Origin: DATJHM01 sp035493895
GTDB lineage: Bacteria > Chloroflexota > Ktedonobacteria > Ktedonobacterales > Ktedonobacteraceae
Assembly: GCA_035493895.1 (NCBI GenBank)
Contig: DATJHM010000125.1
Coordinates: 1 to 15,591, forward strand
Length of the DNA stretch: 15,591 nt
Reading direction: 5' to 3'
This document shows, piece after piece, positions 6,290 through 14,257 of the stretch. Position 1 is the first letter of the stretch; every line of letters begins with the position of its first letter. Made by a program: the position numbers and the translations under genes. The notes below the pieces were generated by a model. That model saw only the letters and a list, made by a program, of their open reading frames with translations, did no database searches and was not told where the DNA came from.

Positions 6290-7417
6290 CTATCCCTGTT
6301 GGCCGGGCATAGAGATGGGAGGTGGTTGCTGCTTATTGACAATCATCTGCTCATATTCATCGTGGAACACAGTACCCTGAGGGGTATTGGCGTCGTTATG
6401 GATAAGGGACATGTAGGTATCGGTTGCAGAGTATTGCATAGAGGCAAAGACGCGATTGGCGGCCAGCGTCTGGAGCGCTTTTGTCGTCCAGTCCTTCATA
6501 AACTGAGCGTCGCCATTTTTGCCATCGTTGGGGTCGGGATTGGGTGCGTAGTTCCACTCCGTGATCATAATCGGGTAGACTTTGCCCAGCGTGGTTTGCA
6601 TGGTGGCGCGAGCATCGGAAATGTGCGTCGTCCAGTGATCGATATTGCCGAGGCAGGTGGCGGCATCCGCACTTTTGTCACAGGTATATTCATGCCAGCT
6701 GACCTCATCGGGTTGGGGATTTGCCTGTTGCAAAAAGGTCGTGAGATAGTCCTGGTTATAGCCGGAGGTCACCGGGCCAATGAATTGCGCGTTGGGTGCA
6801 AGCTGCTTGAGCGTTGGAACCATAGCATTCCATGCCGTAACATACTGTTCAGCCGTAGTGTGGTGAAAGTAGTCCTCCTCGTTGCTGAATTCGTAGTACA
6901 CCGTGCTGCTGCCGAAGATCGTATTCATGGCCTGAATCAGACGGATATTGTAATCCAGCGGATTCGGGGTATTTGGACCCTGGAGGATGATCAGTGGGGC
7001 AGCGCCCAGGCTCTTAATGGTCTTAGCCATCTGTATTTCGAGATCAAGTGTCAGCGTATTCTGCCGTGTGGGCATACGAATGATCGTGGGGTGTATCTGC
7101 TGAAGGATGGACTGTGTAGTTGCAGAGTTCAGCACCTGATCGTTTTTGTCAAAAAAGGCAACATTCGTGCCGAAGATTAACGGTGAGACTGGTTGCGCAA
7201 GAGCTGAGGCAGTGGCCGTTTGTGCGGGCATGTCAGAGCCCGTTGTTGCAGTTGATCTGGGCTGTGGCGTGGCTATATTCCCAGTTTGCATATGTGACCT
7301 ATAGATAGTCCAGGTGCCGAGACCTGCCAGAAGGAAAATGAGCGCAATGCAAATGACTGCAATGAGAAGTTTTCTTGGGGGTTGATCATTATTTGTAGAA
7401 CCCGGCTGTTGTGCCAT
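6290..7417 (-). CDS. Membrane-anchored glycoside hydrolase-like protein (clan GH-A type TIM barrel)
   Basis: This 375-residue protein has a cytoplasmic N-terminus, one membrane segment (about 17-36) and a Thr/Ser/Pro-rich linker (about 45-75), then an extracytoplasmic catalytic domain. Clan GH-A hallmarks are visible: a VYYEFSNEED segment (173-182), where N179-E180 is the expected acid/base 'N-E' pair, and MITEWNY (284-290), where E287 is the expected nucleophile after the seventh strand. R114 in IIRMP and H242 in SWHEY fit other conserved barrel positions. C246 and C255 could form a disulfide. The closest shape I can suggest is GH39/GH79-like, but substrate is unknown. AGGGAGAG precedes the ATG. 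It follows a GT-C glycosyltransferase gene on the same strand with a 281-nt gap, which hints at a role in envelope glycans. Confidence 0.78.
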   Translation of the reverse strand: MAQQPGSTNNDQPPRKLLIAVICIALIFLLAGLGTWTIYRSHMQTGNIATPQPRSTATTGSDMPAQTATASALAQPVSPLIFGTNVAFFDKNDQVLNSATTQSILQQIHPTIIRMPTRQNTLTLDLEIQMAKTIKSLGAAPLIILQGPNTPNPLDYNIRLIQAMNTIFGSSTVYYEFSNEEDYFHHTTAEQYVTAWNAMVPTLKQLAPNAQFIGPVTSGYNQDYLTTFLQQANPQPDEVSWHEYTCDKSADAATCLGNIDHWTTHISDARATMQTTLGKVYPIMITEWNYAPNPDPNDGKNGDAQFMKDWTTKALQTLAANRVFASMQYSATDTYMSLIHNDANTPQGTVFHDEYEQMIVNKQQPPPISMPGQQG

Positions 7418-7698
7418 AAAACTCTCCCTGACTAATATACAATCTATTTACTACATGTGCTTGAGAAATAGCTTCATTGCTTTTCTTATGCTTTAAATTT
7501 TTACTCAGTTTTAAATGTTTTGTGGTATGATGATCTCTCTCATCTTATCCCGGCATGCGATCAATAGGGCCTGTGGACTTGCTCTGCATCCTGTGGCTGA
7601 TCGTGTCGGATTGGAAGACAAGGCAAATTTGTAATTGAGAATATCGATCCATTTTCAGGACACTGCATTAGTTATATACGTTAAAGATGAGCCGTACG
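7418..7698. other. Intergenic gap between the hydrolase and GT-C genes
   Basis: This 281-nt gap is AT-rich near the hydrolase start (7440-7530), where its promoter is expected; I could not settle on one -35/-10 pair. TACGTTAAAGAT is repeated at 7677-7688 and 7695-7706 with an 18-nt period, the second copy covering the glycosyltransferase stop codon. No gene is apparent. Confidence 0.4.
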
Positions 7699-9420
7699 TT
7701 AAAGATCGCATGGATTCGAGGAATTCTCATCGTTTTTGGCTAGAAAAGGTAGAGGTTTCAACGCCAGGAGTGGGAGTAGCCAGGCCCAGAGCCCGCGCAG
7801 ATGAGCCCAGCGGAAATGGGGAAGTTTGGGGACCATCGTGGCGAAGGGGACATAGGTGTAAAAGCAATAGAGACTGAGCATACTGAACGTGAGCAGGCGC
7901 ACTGCAAGTGGCAGGCGTAGTTCTCCGAGGAACGGGAGTTTGAGTTTCGTCGCTTCTTCTTCGCTTGCTTCGATCAGTGCGTAGAGACCGAAGAACGTGA
8001 CCAGATACCAGGGCCAGAACCAGGGCGTGCCGATTGCGCAATACAGCAGCCAGATTCCGGCCAGCCAGCGTATGAGTTGCAAGGGCGTGAGCAAAGGCTT
8101 GCGTAGTAACGTATGCCAGCAACTCGCGATATACGCGGCGGCAAAGAGTCCTATACTGGCCAGACGGGTAATCTGTTCGGCGGGTGAACCAATTTCGCCG
8201 CCTGCTGGAAATCCCAGACGTGCTACGATACTGTTGTAAAAATGGCAGAGAAAATCGACCAGCGTATTAATATTGCGGTACGTGCCGGGATTGACGTGCA
8301 AAATGGTGAGCATGCTACGGCCATCCCAGTACGGGACATAGAGCAGTAGAATCGCCGCTCCGTAGGCGATAAGGAGAGAGATAGTGGTGTAGATGCGCCG
8401 TGGTTTTGTCCATAAAAAGAGCAGAAAGCCTGGCAGGAGCAAGACCACATTGATTTTTAAGCAGGTTGCCAGAGCAAGCATCACGGCCATGCATGCGATG
8501 CTCCATAGAGGATACACATTGTGAGCCTGTTGCTGCACCAGAAACCAGACGGCGAGCAGAATAAAGAAAAGCATCACCGTATCGTTATGGGCATTCGTGC
8601 ATGCCTCGAAGAGCAAGAGAGGATTCCAGGCGAAGGCCAGGAGTGCCTGCGTGCTCCATTGATTCGTATGTATAGAAGTGCGGTTGAGTAGATGTCTGCT
8701 GATCTGCCACACGAGCAGGATGGATGCGAGATGAGCGCACAGGCCAAGCAGGCGTAGAGTCAGGACCATAACCGTGATACTCTGAAAGCCAAGGCTGGCG
8801 CAGAGCCATTGGAGCAGAGAACTGAGGTCGAGCCATGTTGGACCATAGGCCGACGGCTGATTGATCCAGTAGACATGCAAGAAGATCGGATCATGCTTGA
8901 TGAGCAGGGGCGCGCTGACCAGTGGGTTAAGATGATAGAACGCCTGCATGCGCGCATAGGCTATATAGGAATAGATATCTGCGGAAGAAACGACGGGGAT
9001 GAGCATACAGGTGACGCCCATGAGCGCAGTTCCAGCAAAAATATAGGGTAGAGAGACAAGTGATGGCAGGAAGCGTATCGCAAGCATATAGGCAAGAAAG
9101 AGCAGGCTGATAACGACGAGCAAGAGGGCAGTGCTGAGCCAGCCCTGCAACTGGCCCGGTGGGGGGGCATTGTAGACGCCGATCAGCGTCGGCGTGAGAG
9201 CGCGTCCAGGGAAGAGCAATTGCGTCGGTTGTAGCAGCCATTGAGCGGGGGTAGCGTGTAGCACAGCAGAATACCAGATGCCGCGCAGTGGTAGCACCGC
9301 TTTCAGCAGAAGAAATGCGCCTTCCATAGCAAGCAACAGAACCAGTGGTAGCCAGCGCTTTTTTAAGCGGGAAGCTGGTTGTGTCGTATTCTGTTGTGTA
9401 GAGGTTATCTCTGTTGTCAA
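7699..9420 (-). CDS. GT-C fold polytopic glycosyltransferase (MptB / GT87-like)
   Basis: This 573-residue protein has about a dozen hydrophobic segments and no soluble domain. The GT-C signature is seen in the first outer loop: SSADIYSYIAYAR (145-157), where D148 is the expected catalytic acid, followed by NPLVSAP (165-171), HDP (176-178) and the PSAYGP motif (189-194). The same order of 'D-x-Y-S-Y', 'N-P-Y/L', 'D-P' and 'P-x-x-Y-G-P' is found in polyprenyl-phosphomannose-dependent mannosyltransferases of the MptB type and DUF2029 relatives. Such enzymes take a sugar from a lipid-phosphate donor on the outer membrane face. The start codon is a TTG with no clear ribosome binding site; the next Met (32) lies inside the first membrane segment, so TTG is preferred. 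It is divergent from the DUF4352-like gene. Sugar and acceptor are unknown. Confidence 0.85.
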   Translation of the reverse strand: MTTEITSTQQNTTQPASRLKKRWLPLVLLLAMEGAFLLLKAVLPLRGIWYSAVLHATPAQWLLQPTQLLFPGRALTPTLIGVYNAPPPGQLQGWLSTALLLVVISLLFLAYMLAIRFLPSLVSLPYIFAGTALMGVTCMLIPVVSSADIYSYIAYARMQAFYHLNPLVSAPLLIKHDPIFLHVYWINQPSAYGPTWLDLSSLLQWLCASLGFQSITVMVLTLRLLGLCAHLASILLVWQISRHLLNRTSIHTNQWSTQALLAFAWNPLLLFEACTNAHNDTVMLFFILLAVWFLVQQQAHNVYPLWSIACMAVMLALATCLKINVVLLLPGFLLFLWTKPRRIYTTISLLIAYGAAILLLYVPYWDGRSMLTILHVNPGTYRNINTLVDFLCHFYNSIVARLGFPAGGEIGSPAEQITRLASIGLFAAAYIASCWHTLLRKPLLTPLQLIRWLAGIWLLYCAIGTPWFWPWYLVTFFGLYALIEASEEEATKLKLPFLGELRLPLAVRLLTFSMLSLYCFYTYVPFATMVPKLPHFRWAHLRGLWAWLLPLLALKPLPFLAKNDENSSNPCDL

Positions 9421-9526
9421 GAAAGCTATTTCGTTTTTCTGTAATCTACCCTACGACATCACTCTTCCTACTCTACACCAGACTCTCGTTAGAAACAAGT
9501 GGTTCCAGATAACCTGAGATGAGCGG

Positions 9527-9556
9527 TTGGGCGTCTATGGCATTCTTTGCTATAAT
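9527..9556 (+). promoter_or_regulatory. Sigma-70-like promoter of the DUF4352-like gene
   Basis: TTGGGC (9527-9532) and a perfect TATAAT (9551-9556) are 18 nt apart. Transcription would begin near 9563, giving a leader of about 36 nt with AGGAG at 9582-9586. That site is 13 nt from the ATG, longer than usual. Confidence 0.65.
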
Positions 9557-9598
9557 ACGTCTGAATTGAAATGTTAAACCAGGAGCACAGAATTATTT

Positions 9599-10138
9599 AT
9601 GTCTACACCCTCGGCAAAAAAAACACGCCTTCCTGTATGGGCTCAAGTCATACTAACGATTTTCGTCGTCGGTATTGTGCTTGTGCTTGTTCTGTTATTT
9701 GGCCCTCGTGAGGGCGATACTGATAACGTGACCGGCGATTATGCAGAGACGCCGACCGTGAGTGTCACTAATTCGATCGAGACCGCCATGCTGAAGCAGC
9801 AAATGGATTTCCAGGGTGTGCATATCACTCTGAATAGTGCAACCCTGGCGGAGAAGTTCTCTGACGATCGCAAGCGTGCTGGCACCTACACATTGCGTGT
9901 GCTGGCGAATACTGAAAACACCGGGAAAGAGGTGGTTGGTATCAATTATACTTCAGTCGTCTCGCTGGTCTTGCCTTCGGGGCAGACGGTCGCGGCAAAG
10001 TTGGTTTCAATCAAGCCTACGCAACTCCCAGGTGTTGTTCAGACTGGTTTTTTTGATTTTCCGGTTAGCAGCAAGATACCCCTCGCGCAACTGCATATAC
10101 GCTTTGGCACGACGGATATTCCTCTTGCTGGTCAGTAA
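9599..10138 (+). CDS. Membrane-anchored DUF4352-like protein
   Basis: This 179-residue protein has a short basic N-terminus, one strong membrane segment (about 14-34, ending VLVLLFG) and an extracytoplasmic domain. That domain has a beta-rich pattern: FQGVHITLNSATLAEKF, then YTLRVLANTENTGKE, VVGINYTSVVSLVLPSGQTV and a final IPLAQLHIRFG. This order (a strand, an 'x-V-x-x-x-x-N-T/G-x-x-x' strand and a surface-polymer edge) resembles DUF4352 immunoglobulin-like domains of secreted or lipid-anchored proteins. It has no lipobox Cys, so the anchor is the helix. It converges with the coiled-coil gene, with only 5 nt between the stop codons. Function is unknown. Confidence 0.72.
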   Translation: MSTPSAKKTRLPVWAQVILTIFVVGIVLVLVLLFGPREGDTDNVTGDYAETPTVSVTNSIETAMLKQQMDFQGVHITLNSATLAEKFSDDRKRAGTYTLRVLANTENTGKEVVGINYTSVVSLVLPSGQTVAAKLVSIKPTQLPGVVQTGFFDFPVSSKIPLAQLHIRFGTTDIPLAGQ

Positions 10139-10143
10139 GCCTG

Positions 10144-10650
10144 TTATTCTTCATTTGGGATGCCGACATATTCAATGCGGTGTTGCACCTCGGAGAGGGC
10201 GGTGAGCCAGGCAGCAGTCGCGGGGAGCCGTTCTTCGTCGTCTGAATGCATAATCTCTTCCAGAGAGAGGTAGTATTCAACCAGGGCACGCTCGCTACTG
10301 GTCACATGGGCGATATTCTCTTCCAGGAGTTCATCGGCATCCTGAAAGCCGCGCAGGCGCTCCTGGGCATCGTGAAATTCCTGCTGTAGATGCTGCATCC
10401 GTACACCTTGCTGCTCTCTCTCGCGACGTCGCTGGAAAGAAGCGACCGCGATCTGAAGCTCCTGGAGTGCCAGAGTGGCCTCGCCAACCTCTATCTCCGT
10501 CTCTTTCAGGCGGCGTGTCAGCCAGGCACGTACGGCATGAATGCGCACAAGGATATTCGCGTGTTCTGGCAGACGTAAAAAATCATCTGAAAGTAAATCA
10601 TCGCTACCCGATTCATTCCCTTCATTGAAATCATCTTCGGAAAAACCCAT
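10144..10650 (-). CDS. Acidic coiled-coil protein of unknown function
   Basis: I do not recognise this 168-residue protein. The first 25 residues are acidic and Ser-rich (EDDFNEGNESGSDDLLSDDF), probably disordered. Residues 35-125 are a nearly continuous helix with Leu/Ala/Gln heptads and alternating charge (for example VGEATLALQELQIAVASFQR and MQHLQQEFHDAQERLRGF), expected to form a coiled coil. There are no Cys residues, membrane segments or enzyme motifs. It is transcribed away from the XRE regulator gene, with a 294-nt gap between them. Conserved heptads without stops and a sensible start region support a real gene. It may be a structural or adaptor protein. Confidence 0.75.
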   Translation of the reverse strand: MGFSEDDFNEGNESGSDDLLSDDFLRLPEHANILVRIHAVRAWLTRRLKETEIEVGEATLALQELQIAVASFQRRREREQQGVRMQHLQQEFHDAQERLRGFQDADELLEENIAHVTSSERALVEYYLSLEEIMHSDDEERLPATAAWLTALSEVQHRIEYVGIPNEE

Positions 10651-10828
10651 TGCTCTCTCGCCTTTCTCTTCTGCTTACGACCTATCTCTCGGTAATCTTT
10701 TTTTAGCTTAGCATAGAAGTTCAAGGTCCTACCAGTCCCTGTTGTAATTCGTCGCGATAGAACGCATTTCTCACAGCACCTGGCAGGCGGTATAAGCTTT
10801 TTTGCCGGGCCTGTCATTTTTCTGTGAT

Positions 10829-10877
10829 GCATGCAAGTGCATGCCAGCTTGTTTTTTGCGAAAAAAAGAGGTATACT
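10829..10877 (+). promoter_or_regulatory. Promoter and candidate operator of the XRE-deformylase operon
   Basis: TTGTTT (10849-10854) and TATACT (10872-10877) are exactly 17 nt apart. Just upstream, GCATGCA-AG-TGCATGC (10829-10844) is a perfect 16-base inverted repeat, a size and place that fit a dimer of a small helix-turn-helix regulator such as the first gene. Autoregulation is inferred. Confidence 0.55.
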
Positions 10878-10944
10878 CTGGAAAAAGTGCAGCGGAATGT
10901 CAGTGCATTGCATTGCTATTTCATATCTATCAGGAGGAGTGCCC

Positions 10945-11226
10945 ATGCCCGTCTCATGTCGTCTGCGTATTTTGCTTGCCCAGCTCAATGTGGAACGTGC
11001 AAAAAATCGGCAGTCAGCCATAAGTTTGCGCCGTCTCGCTCTGGAAAGCGGTGTCTCACAGAGCGTTCTGGTTGCGCTCCATACTGGTCGCAGCCAGCGC
11101 ATTGACTATGCCACGCTCGATCGACTTCTCTCGTACTTCAGCCGCTTTTTGCCGGTAAGTATGGAAGATCTGCTTGTCTGGGAGGCAATGCCGGAGGATG
11201 AAGCCTCAGAGGCGCTTCCTGTGTAA
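10945..11226 (+). CDS. Small XRE/Cro-type helix-turn-helix regulator
   Basis: This 93-residue protein is almost entirely one Cro/C1-type DNA-binding domain. RLRILLAQLNVERAKNRQSA leads into SLRRLALESGVSQSVLVALH, the two-helix core, followed by TGRSQRIDYATLDRLLSYF and VSMEDLLVWE. The 'L-x-x-L-a-x-x-x-G-V-S-x-x-x-v-x-x-L-x-x-G-x-x-x-r-I-D-x-x-T-L-d-x-L' pattern matches the HTH_26 (YozG-like) subgroup. The start at ATG 10945 is set by AGGAGG (10932-10937) 7 nt before it; longer frames upstream lack a binding site and cross the promoter. The gene is 35 nt upstream of peptide deformylase and probably co-transcribed, so it may adjust deformylase level or simply regulate itself. Confidence 0.88.
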   Translation: MPVSCRLRILLAQLNVERAKNRQSAISLRRLALESGVSQSVLVALHTGRSQRIDYATLDRLLSYFSRFLPVSMEDLLVWEAMPEDEASEALPV

Positions 11227-11261
11227 TTATTTGAGGAGACTGTGCAAAGGGGAAGAGACCA

Positions 11262-11795
11262 ATGGCAGTACGCAATCTTGTCTACTACGGAGATCCTATT
11301 TTGCGTCAGAAGGCGAAAAAGATTCGTCACTTTGATGCGTCGTTGCCAAAACTGGTGCAGGATATGTTTGAGACGATGCACATGAACGATGGCGTCGGGC
11401 TGGCCGCGCCTCAGATTGCCCTCTCGCTTCGCTTATTTGTTGCGGAATGTACTGATCCAGAGAGCGGTAAGCATTATAAAGTGGCAATGGCGAACCCCAT
11501 CATTCTCAGGGCTGAGGGGGAACAACGCGGTGTAGATGGCTGTTTGAGCATTCCAGGCTACTATGGGGTCAATGTGCGACGGGCGGCCCATGTGGTGGTG
11601 AAGGGGCAGGATATTCACGGCAAACCGATGCGGATCAGTGCCGATGGCCATTTTGCCTGGGTTTTGCAGCATGAGATTGATCATCTGAATGGCATTCTCT
11701 ATCTGGACCTGCTGGATCGTCCTGAAGATCTACGTGAAGTGCGTCGAGAGGATGATGTGGAAGATAGTTCTCGGGTGGAGGAAGCGAGCAGATAA
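11262..11795 (+). CDS. def: Peptide deformylase
   Basis: This metalloenzyme removes the formyl group from the N-terminal Met of new proteins in the cytoplasm. All three motifs are present in the 177-residue chain: GVGLAAPQI (44-52), DGCLSIPG (92-99) and LQHEIDH (135-141). C94, H137 and H141 are the metal ligands and E138 the catalytic base. The usual EGCLS is DGCLS here, a conservative change in a residue that is not a ligand. Length is normal, with a charged C-terminal tail (RREDDVEDSSRVEEASR) that is probably disordered. GGGGAAG is about 8 nt ahead of the ATG. It follows the XRE gene in an operon, which differs from the familiar def-fmt arrangement; no fmt is present in this window. Confidence 0.97.
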   Translation: MAVRNLVYYGDPILRQKAKKIRHFDASLPKLVQDMFETMHMNDGVGLAAPQIALSLRLFVAECTDPESGKHYKVAMANPIILRAEGEQRGVDGCLSIPGYYGVNVRRAAHVVVKGQDIHGKPMRISADGHFAWVLQHEIDHLNGILYLDLLDRPEDLREVRREDDVEDSSRVEEASR

Positions 11796-11822
11796 ATAGG
11801 GCTGGTGTGGGAGGATGTGGAT

Positions 11823-11972
11823 GGGCAGAAAGCGCTCCCAATACGCATCCACCTGAGGGCCGAGAGGGGGAAATCGCCATCGCTTCCGTTGCCGTCATCG
11901 CCAGCGGAGCCAGCGGAATCGTGCGAGTTCCCAGGCACAGTTCCGTTATCACTCCACCGTGCCACTACTGGG
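11823..11972 (+). repeat. Dispersed repeat, copy 2 (129-bp core at 11845-11972)
   Basis: The core matches 1386-1514 with about 8 differences and one gap. Upstream, GGGCAGAAAG and CAAT-N-CGCATC (11823-11849) match the fragments at 15553-15591, so the family extends to the left of the 129-bp core. It fills most of the 246-nt gap between deformylase and the convergent symporter gene. The stretch after it (11973-12041) is G-rich with no clear structure. Confidence 0.85.
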
Positions 11973-12041
11973 CCTGGGCGAAGGGGGGAGAGGGTCGGTG
12001 GGGGATACGGACCACGCCGAGCCTCTCAGATCTTGTTTGGG

Positions 12042-13646
12042 TTAGCTTAGCGCCTCCTGTCCGTGTTCGGTTACTTCGACGGGGGCGTGTTCTTCGTCAT
12101 AATCGGATGCCTGGGTGAGATCGACGCCTCGACGGGCTCCGACCAGCTCAAAGATGGGCGTGAAGACGATCGCGACGACGATATTCAGGATGAGCGCGGC
12201 AAAGCCTGTGAAGATCAGCATTGTGGAGCCTCCGAGCGAGATTGGATAGACATTGACCAGCGCCGCACTCGTGCCGCTGATAATGCCAGAGAACTCCATC
12301 AATGTGCCGACAACCATACCGGCCAGCCAGCCGACGAGCAGCGCCCAGCGATTGAACCAGTGGGTATAGAGTCCAAGGAAGACCGGAAGCAGGGTTTGCA
12401 GAATCCAGACACCACCCAGAAGCTGGAAGTTGATCACATTCTGCGCAGGCAGGTAGACGATAAAGAGGAGCGCACCAAATTTCAGGATCAGCGACGTGAT
12501 TCTGGCGACCCGTGTCTCCTCATGATCGGTGGCATTTTTTCGCAGATATGCAGTATAGATGTTGCGCGTAAAGAGATTGGCGGCGGCAATGGACATCACA
12601 GCCGCAGGGACCAGTGCGCCGATTGCGATAGCGGCGAATGCAAATCCCCAGAACCAGGAAGGGAAGAAATGCAGGATCAGACCCGGCACGGCCCAGTTGT
12701 TCCCGAAGGGAGCCTTTGGTTTGACCTGGGCCTGAATTGCCATGTAGCCAAGGAGCGCGAGCAGGCCGAGCATGAGCGAATAAATGGGCAGGAGCGCAGT
12801 ATTGCGTTTGACCACCTTCGTATTGCTACTGCTTAAAACGCCCGTGAGCGAGTGTGGATAGAGGAACAGAGCCAGCGCGGAGCCGAGCGCTAACGTCGTA
12901 TAAGCGCTGATCTGCGGGCCACTCAGGATGTCGTTGAACGTCTTGGGAGCGGCCACCGCTTTGGCTTGAGCGGCGGCAAAGATCGGGCCGAAACCGCCGA
13001 TTTTGAAGGGAATGTAAATCAGGGTCGCGAACAGGACAACGAAGATCATAAGATCTTTGACCAGCGCAATCATCGCCGGGGCGCGCAGGCCACTGGTGTA
13101 GGTGTAAGCAGCCAGGATGACGAACGCGACCAGCAGTGGCAGATCGACGTTGAAGCCCAGGATTGGCACCGTGACGGGAATGCCAAGCGCGGCAATGGAG
13201 ATCTGAATGCCGTACATTTGTAAGGCGATATAAGGCATCGTCGCCAGAATACCCGTAAAGGCGACGGCCAGAGCCAGACTGCGGCTGCCAAAGCGATCGC
13301 GTACAAAATCTGCGGCCGTGACATAATTACGTTGTTTACAAATAGTCCAGAACTTCGGCATCAAAATAAAGATCAATGGATAGATCAGGACGGTATAAGG
13401 AACGGCGAAGAAGCCACTGAGGGCACCCACGCCAAACATCGCGCCCGGCACGGCGATGAACGTATATGCCGTGTAGAGATCGCCGCCGAGGAGAAACCAG
13501 GTGACCACAGTGCCGAAGCGTCTCCCGGCCAGACCCCACTCGTGTAACTCGTTCAGATTACCTCTACGCCAGCTTGCGGCGATAAAGCCAAGGATAGTGA
13601 CGAGCAGGAAAAAAAAGATAAAAACGGTGATTGCAACCCCATCCAT
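12042..13646 (-). CDS. Sodium:solute symporter, SSS family (MctP-like)
   Basis: This 534-residue polytopic carrier has about 13 membrane segments. The N-terminus has the SSS pattern WGLAGRRFGTVVTWFLLGG (37-55), followed by DLYTAYTFIAVPGAMFGVGA (56-75), which closely resembles monocarboxylate permeases of the MctP kind. Other family marks are FVRDRFGSRSLAL (113-125) and the FGNNWAVPGLILHFFPSWFW region. It is expected to import a small carboxylate with Na+ across the inner membrane; lactate, pyruvate or acetate are possible but unproven. AAGGAG is about 8 nt before the ATG. The upstream DUF3311 gene is the usual small partner. A 257-codon frame on the opposite strand is a shadow. Confidence 0.93.
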   Translation of the reverse strand: MDGVAITVFIFFFLLVTILGFIAASWRRGNLNELHEWGLAGRRFGTVVTWFLLGGDLYTAYTFIAVPGAMFGVGALSGFFAVPYTVLIYPLIFILMPKFWTICKQRNYVTAADFVRDRFGSRSLALAVAFTGILATMPYIALQMYGIQISIAALGIPVTVPILGFNVDLPLLVAFVILAAYTYTSGLRAPAMIALVKDLMIFVVLFATLIYIPFKIGGFGPIFAAAQAKAVAAPKTFNDILSGPQISAYTTLALGSALALFLYPHSLTGVLSSSNTKVVKRNTALLPIYSLMLGLLALLGYMAIQAQVKPKAPFGNNWAVPGLILHFFPSWFWGFAFAAIAIGALVPAAVMSIAAANLFTRNIYTAYLRKNATDHEETRVARITSLILKFGALLFIVYLPAQNVINFQLLGGVWILQTLLPVFLGLYTHWFNRWALLVGWLAGMVVGTLMEFSGIISGTSAALVNVYPISLGGSTMLIFTGFAALILNIVVAIVFTPIFELVGARRGVDLTQASDYDEEHAPVEVTEHGQEALS

Positions 13647-13728
13647 TGCGGAAACTCCTTTTCTGTCGTGAGTTTATGGCTGAATGATCCATGTTCATGC
13701 TGCATCGCATGCCGCTACAGGCTGCTAC

Positions 13729-13929
13729 TTATGCCCCTATGAAATAGACAAAAGCGGTAATAATGGCGGTGATAATGATCCATAGGAGCTGGAACCAGTA
13801 GAAAAATGGGAAGCCAAATAGCTCAGGCGTGCGAAAATTGTAGAATGGCGGCCAGAGCAGGACAATAAAGGGGATAAGAAGGAGAAGACGGAACCAGATG
13901 CGCCCTTTTTTCGCAGGACGAGTAAGCAT
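13729..13929 (-). CDS. DUF3311 small membrane protein, symporter partner
   Basis: This 66-residue protein has two membrane helices. RIWFRLLLLIPFIVLLWPPF leads to YNFRTPELFGFPFFYWFQLL and then WIIITAIITAFVYFIGA. The 'P-x-Y-N-x-x-x-P-x-L-F-G-F-P-F-F-Y-W-x-Q-L-L-W' pattern is the DUF3311 signature, and such genes commonly precede SSS symporters. The start at ATG 13929 is fixed by AAGGAGG with a 6-nt spacer; the ATG at 13935 directly abuts the binding site and is unlikely. It lies 82 nt upstream of the symporter, in the same orientation, and is probably co-transcribed. A role in assembly or coupling of the carrier is assumed by analogy with small subunits of related carriers. Confidence 0.9.
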   Translation of the reverse strand: MLTRPAKKGRIWFRLLLLIPFIVLLWPPFYNFRTPELFGFPFFYWFQLLWIIITAIITAFVYFIGA

Positions 13930-14257
13930 ACACATCCTCCTTTGATGGTGAGCCTGTGCCATGATCGGCGTAGTCGGCTGGACTACATGGCGCTGAAGAC
14001 ATTGACGTGAAACGAGGTGAGAAATGCTTGCACTCTTGAGCGTATGCATAGTTCTTTTGTGCAATAAAAAGAGGACAAGATTACTCTATGCGTAATCGTA
14101 CGGCATTTTTTGCGAAAAGTCAATTAAGCTCTATCTATTCTCCATTCTCTTGTTATCTCTTGACCTGCCGATCGTTGAGTATAGTGCGAATGTCAAAATA
14201 CTTCATGCTGCATCTGTGTGCAGAGAGAAGAAGCAGAGGCGGAGGAGGACGTGGGCA
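13930..14257. promoter_or_regulatory. Divergent gap with an inverted repeat
   Basis: This 328-nt gap holds promoters for the symporter pair (-) and the second kinase-like gene (+). GATTAC-N7-GTAATC (14079-14097) is a perfect 6-7-6 inverted repeat near its centre. On the + strand TTGACC (14160-14165) and TATAGT (14180-14185) are only 14 nt apart, so neither promoter is clear. No gene is seen. Confidence 0.4.

Noticed and set aside
6125..7180. 351-codon + strand frame opposite the glycosidase-like gene
   Set aside because: It overlaps the end of the monooxygenase and the hairpin at 6206-6234, and lies antisense to a gene with recognisable catalytic motifs.
11635..11965. Minus-strand frames over the end of deformylase and the repeat
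   Set aside because: They resemble frames in the 1386-1514 copy only because the DNA repeats; they overlap the real deformylase gene on the opposite strand.
12063..12836. 257-codon + strand frame opposite the symporter
   Set aside because: It is antisense to clear SSS membrane segments; its Asp/Arg-rich, non-globular composition is the expected shadow of a hydrophobic protein.
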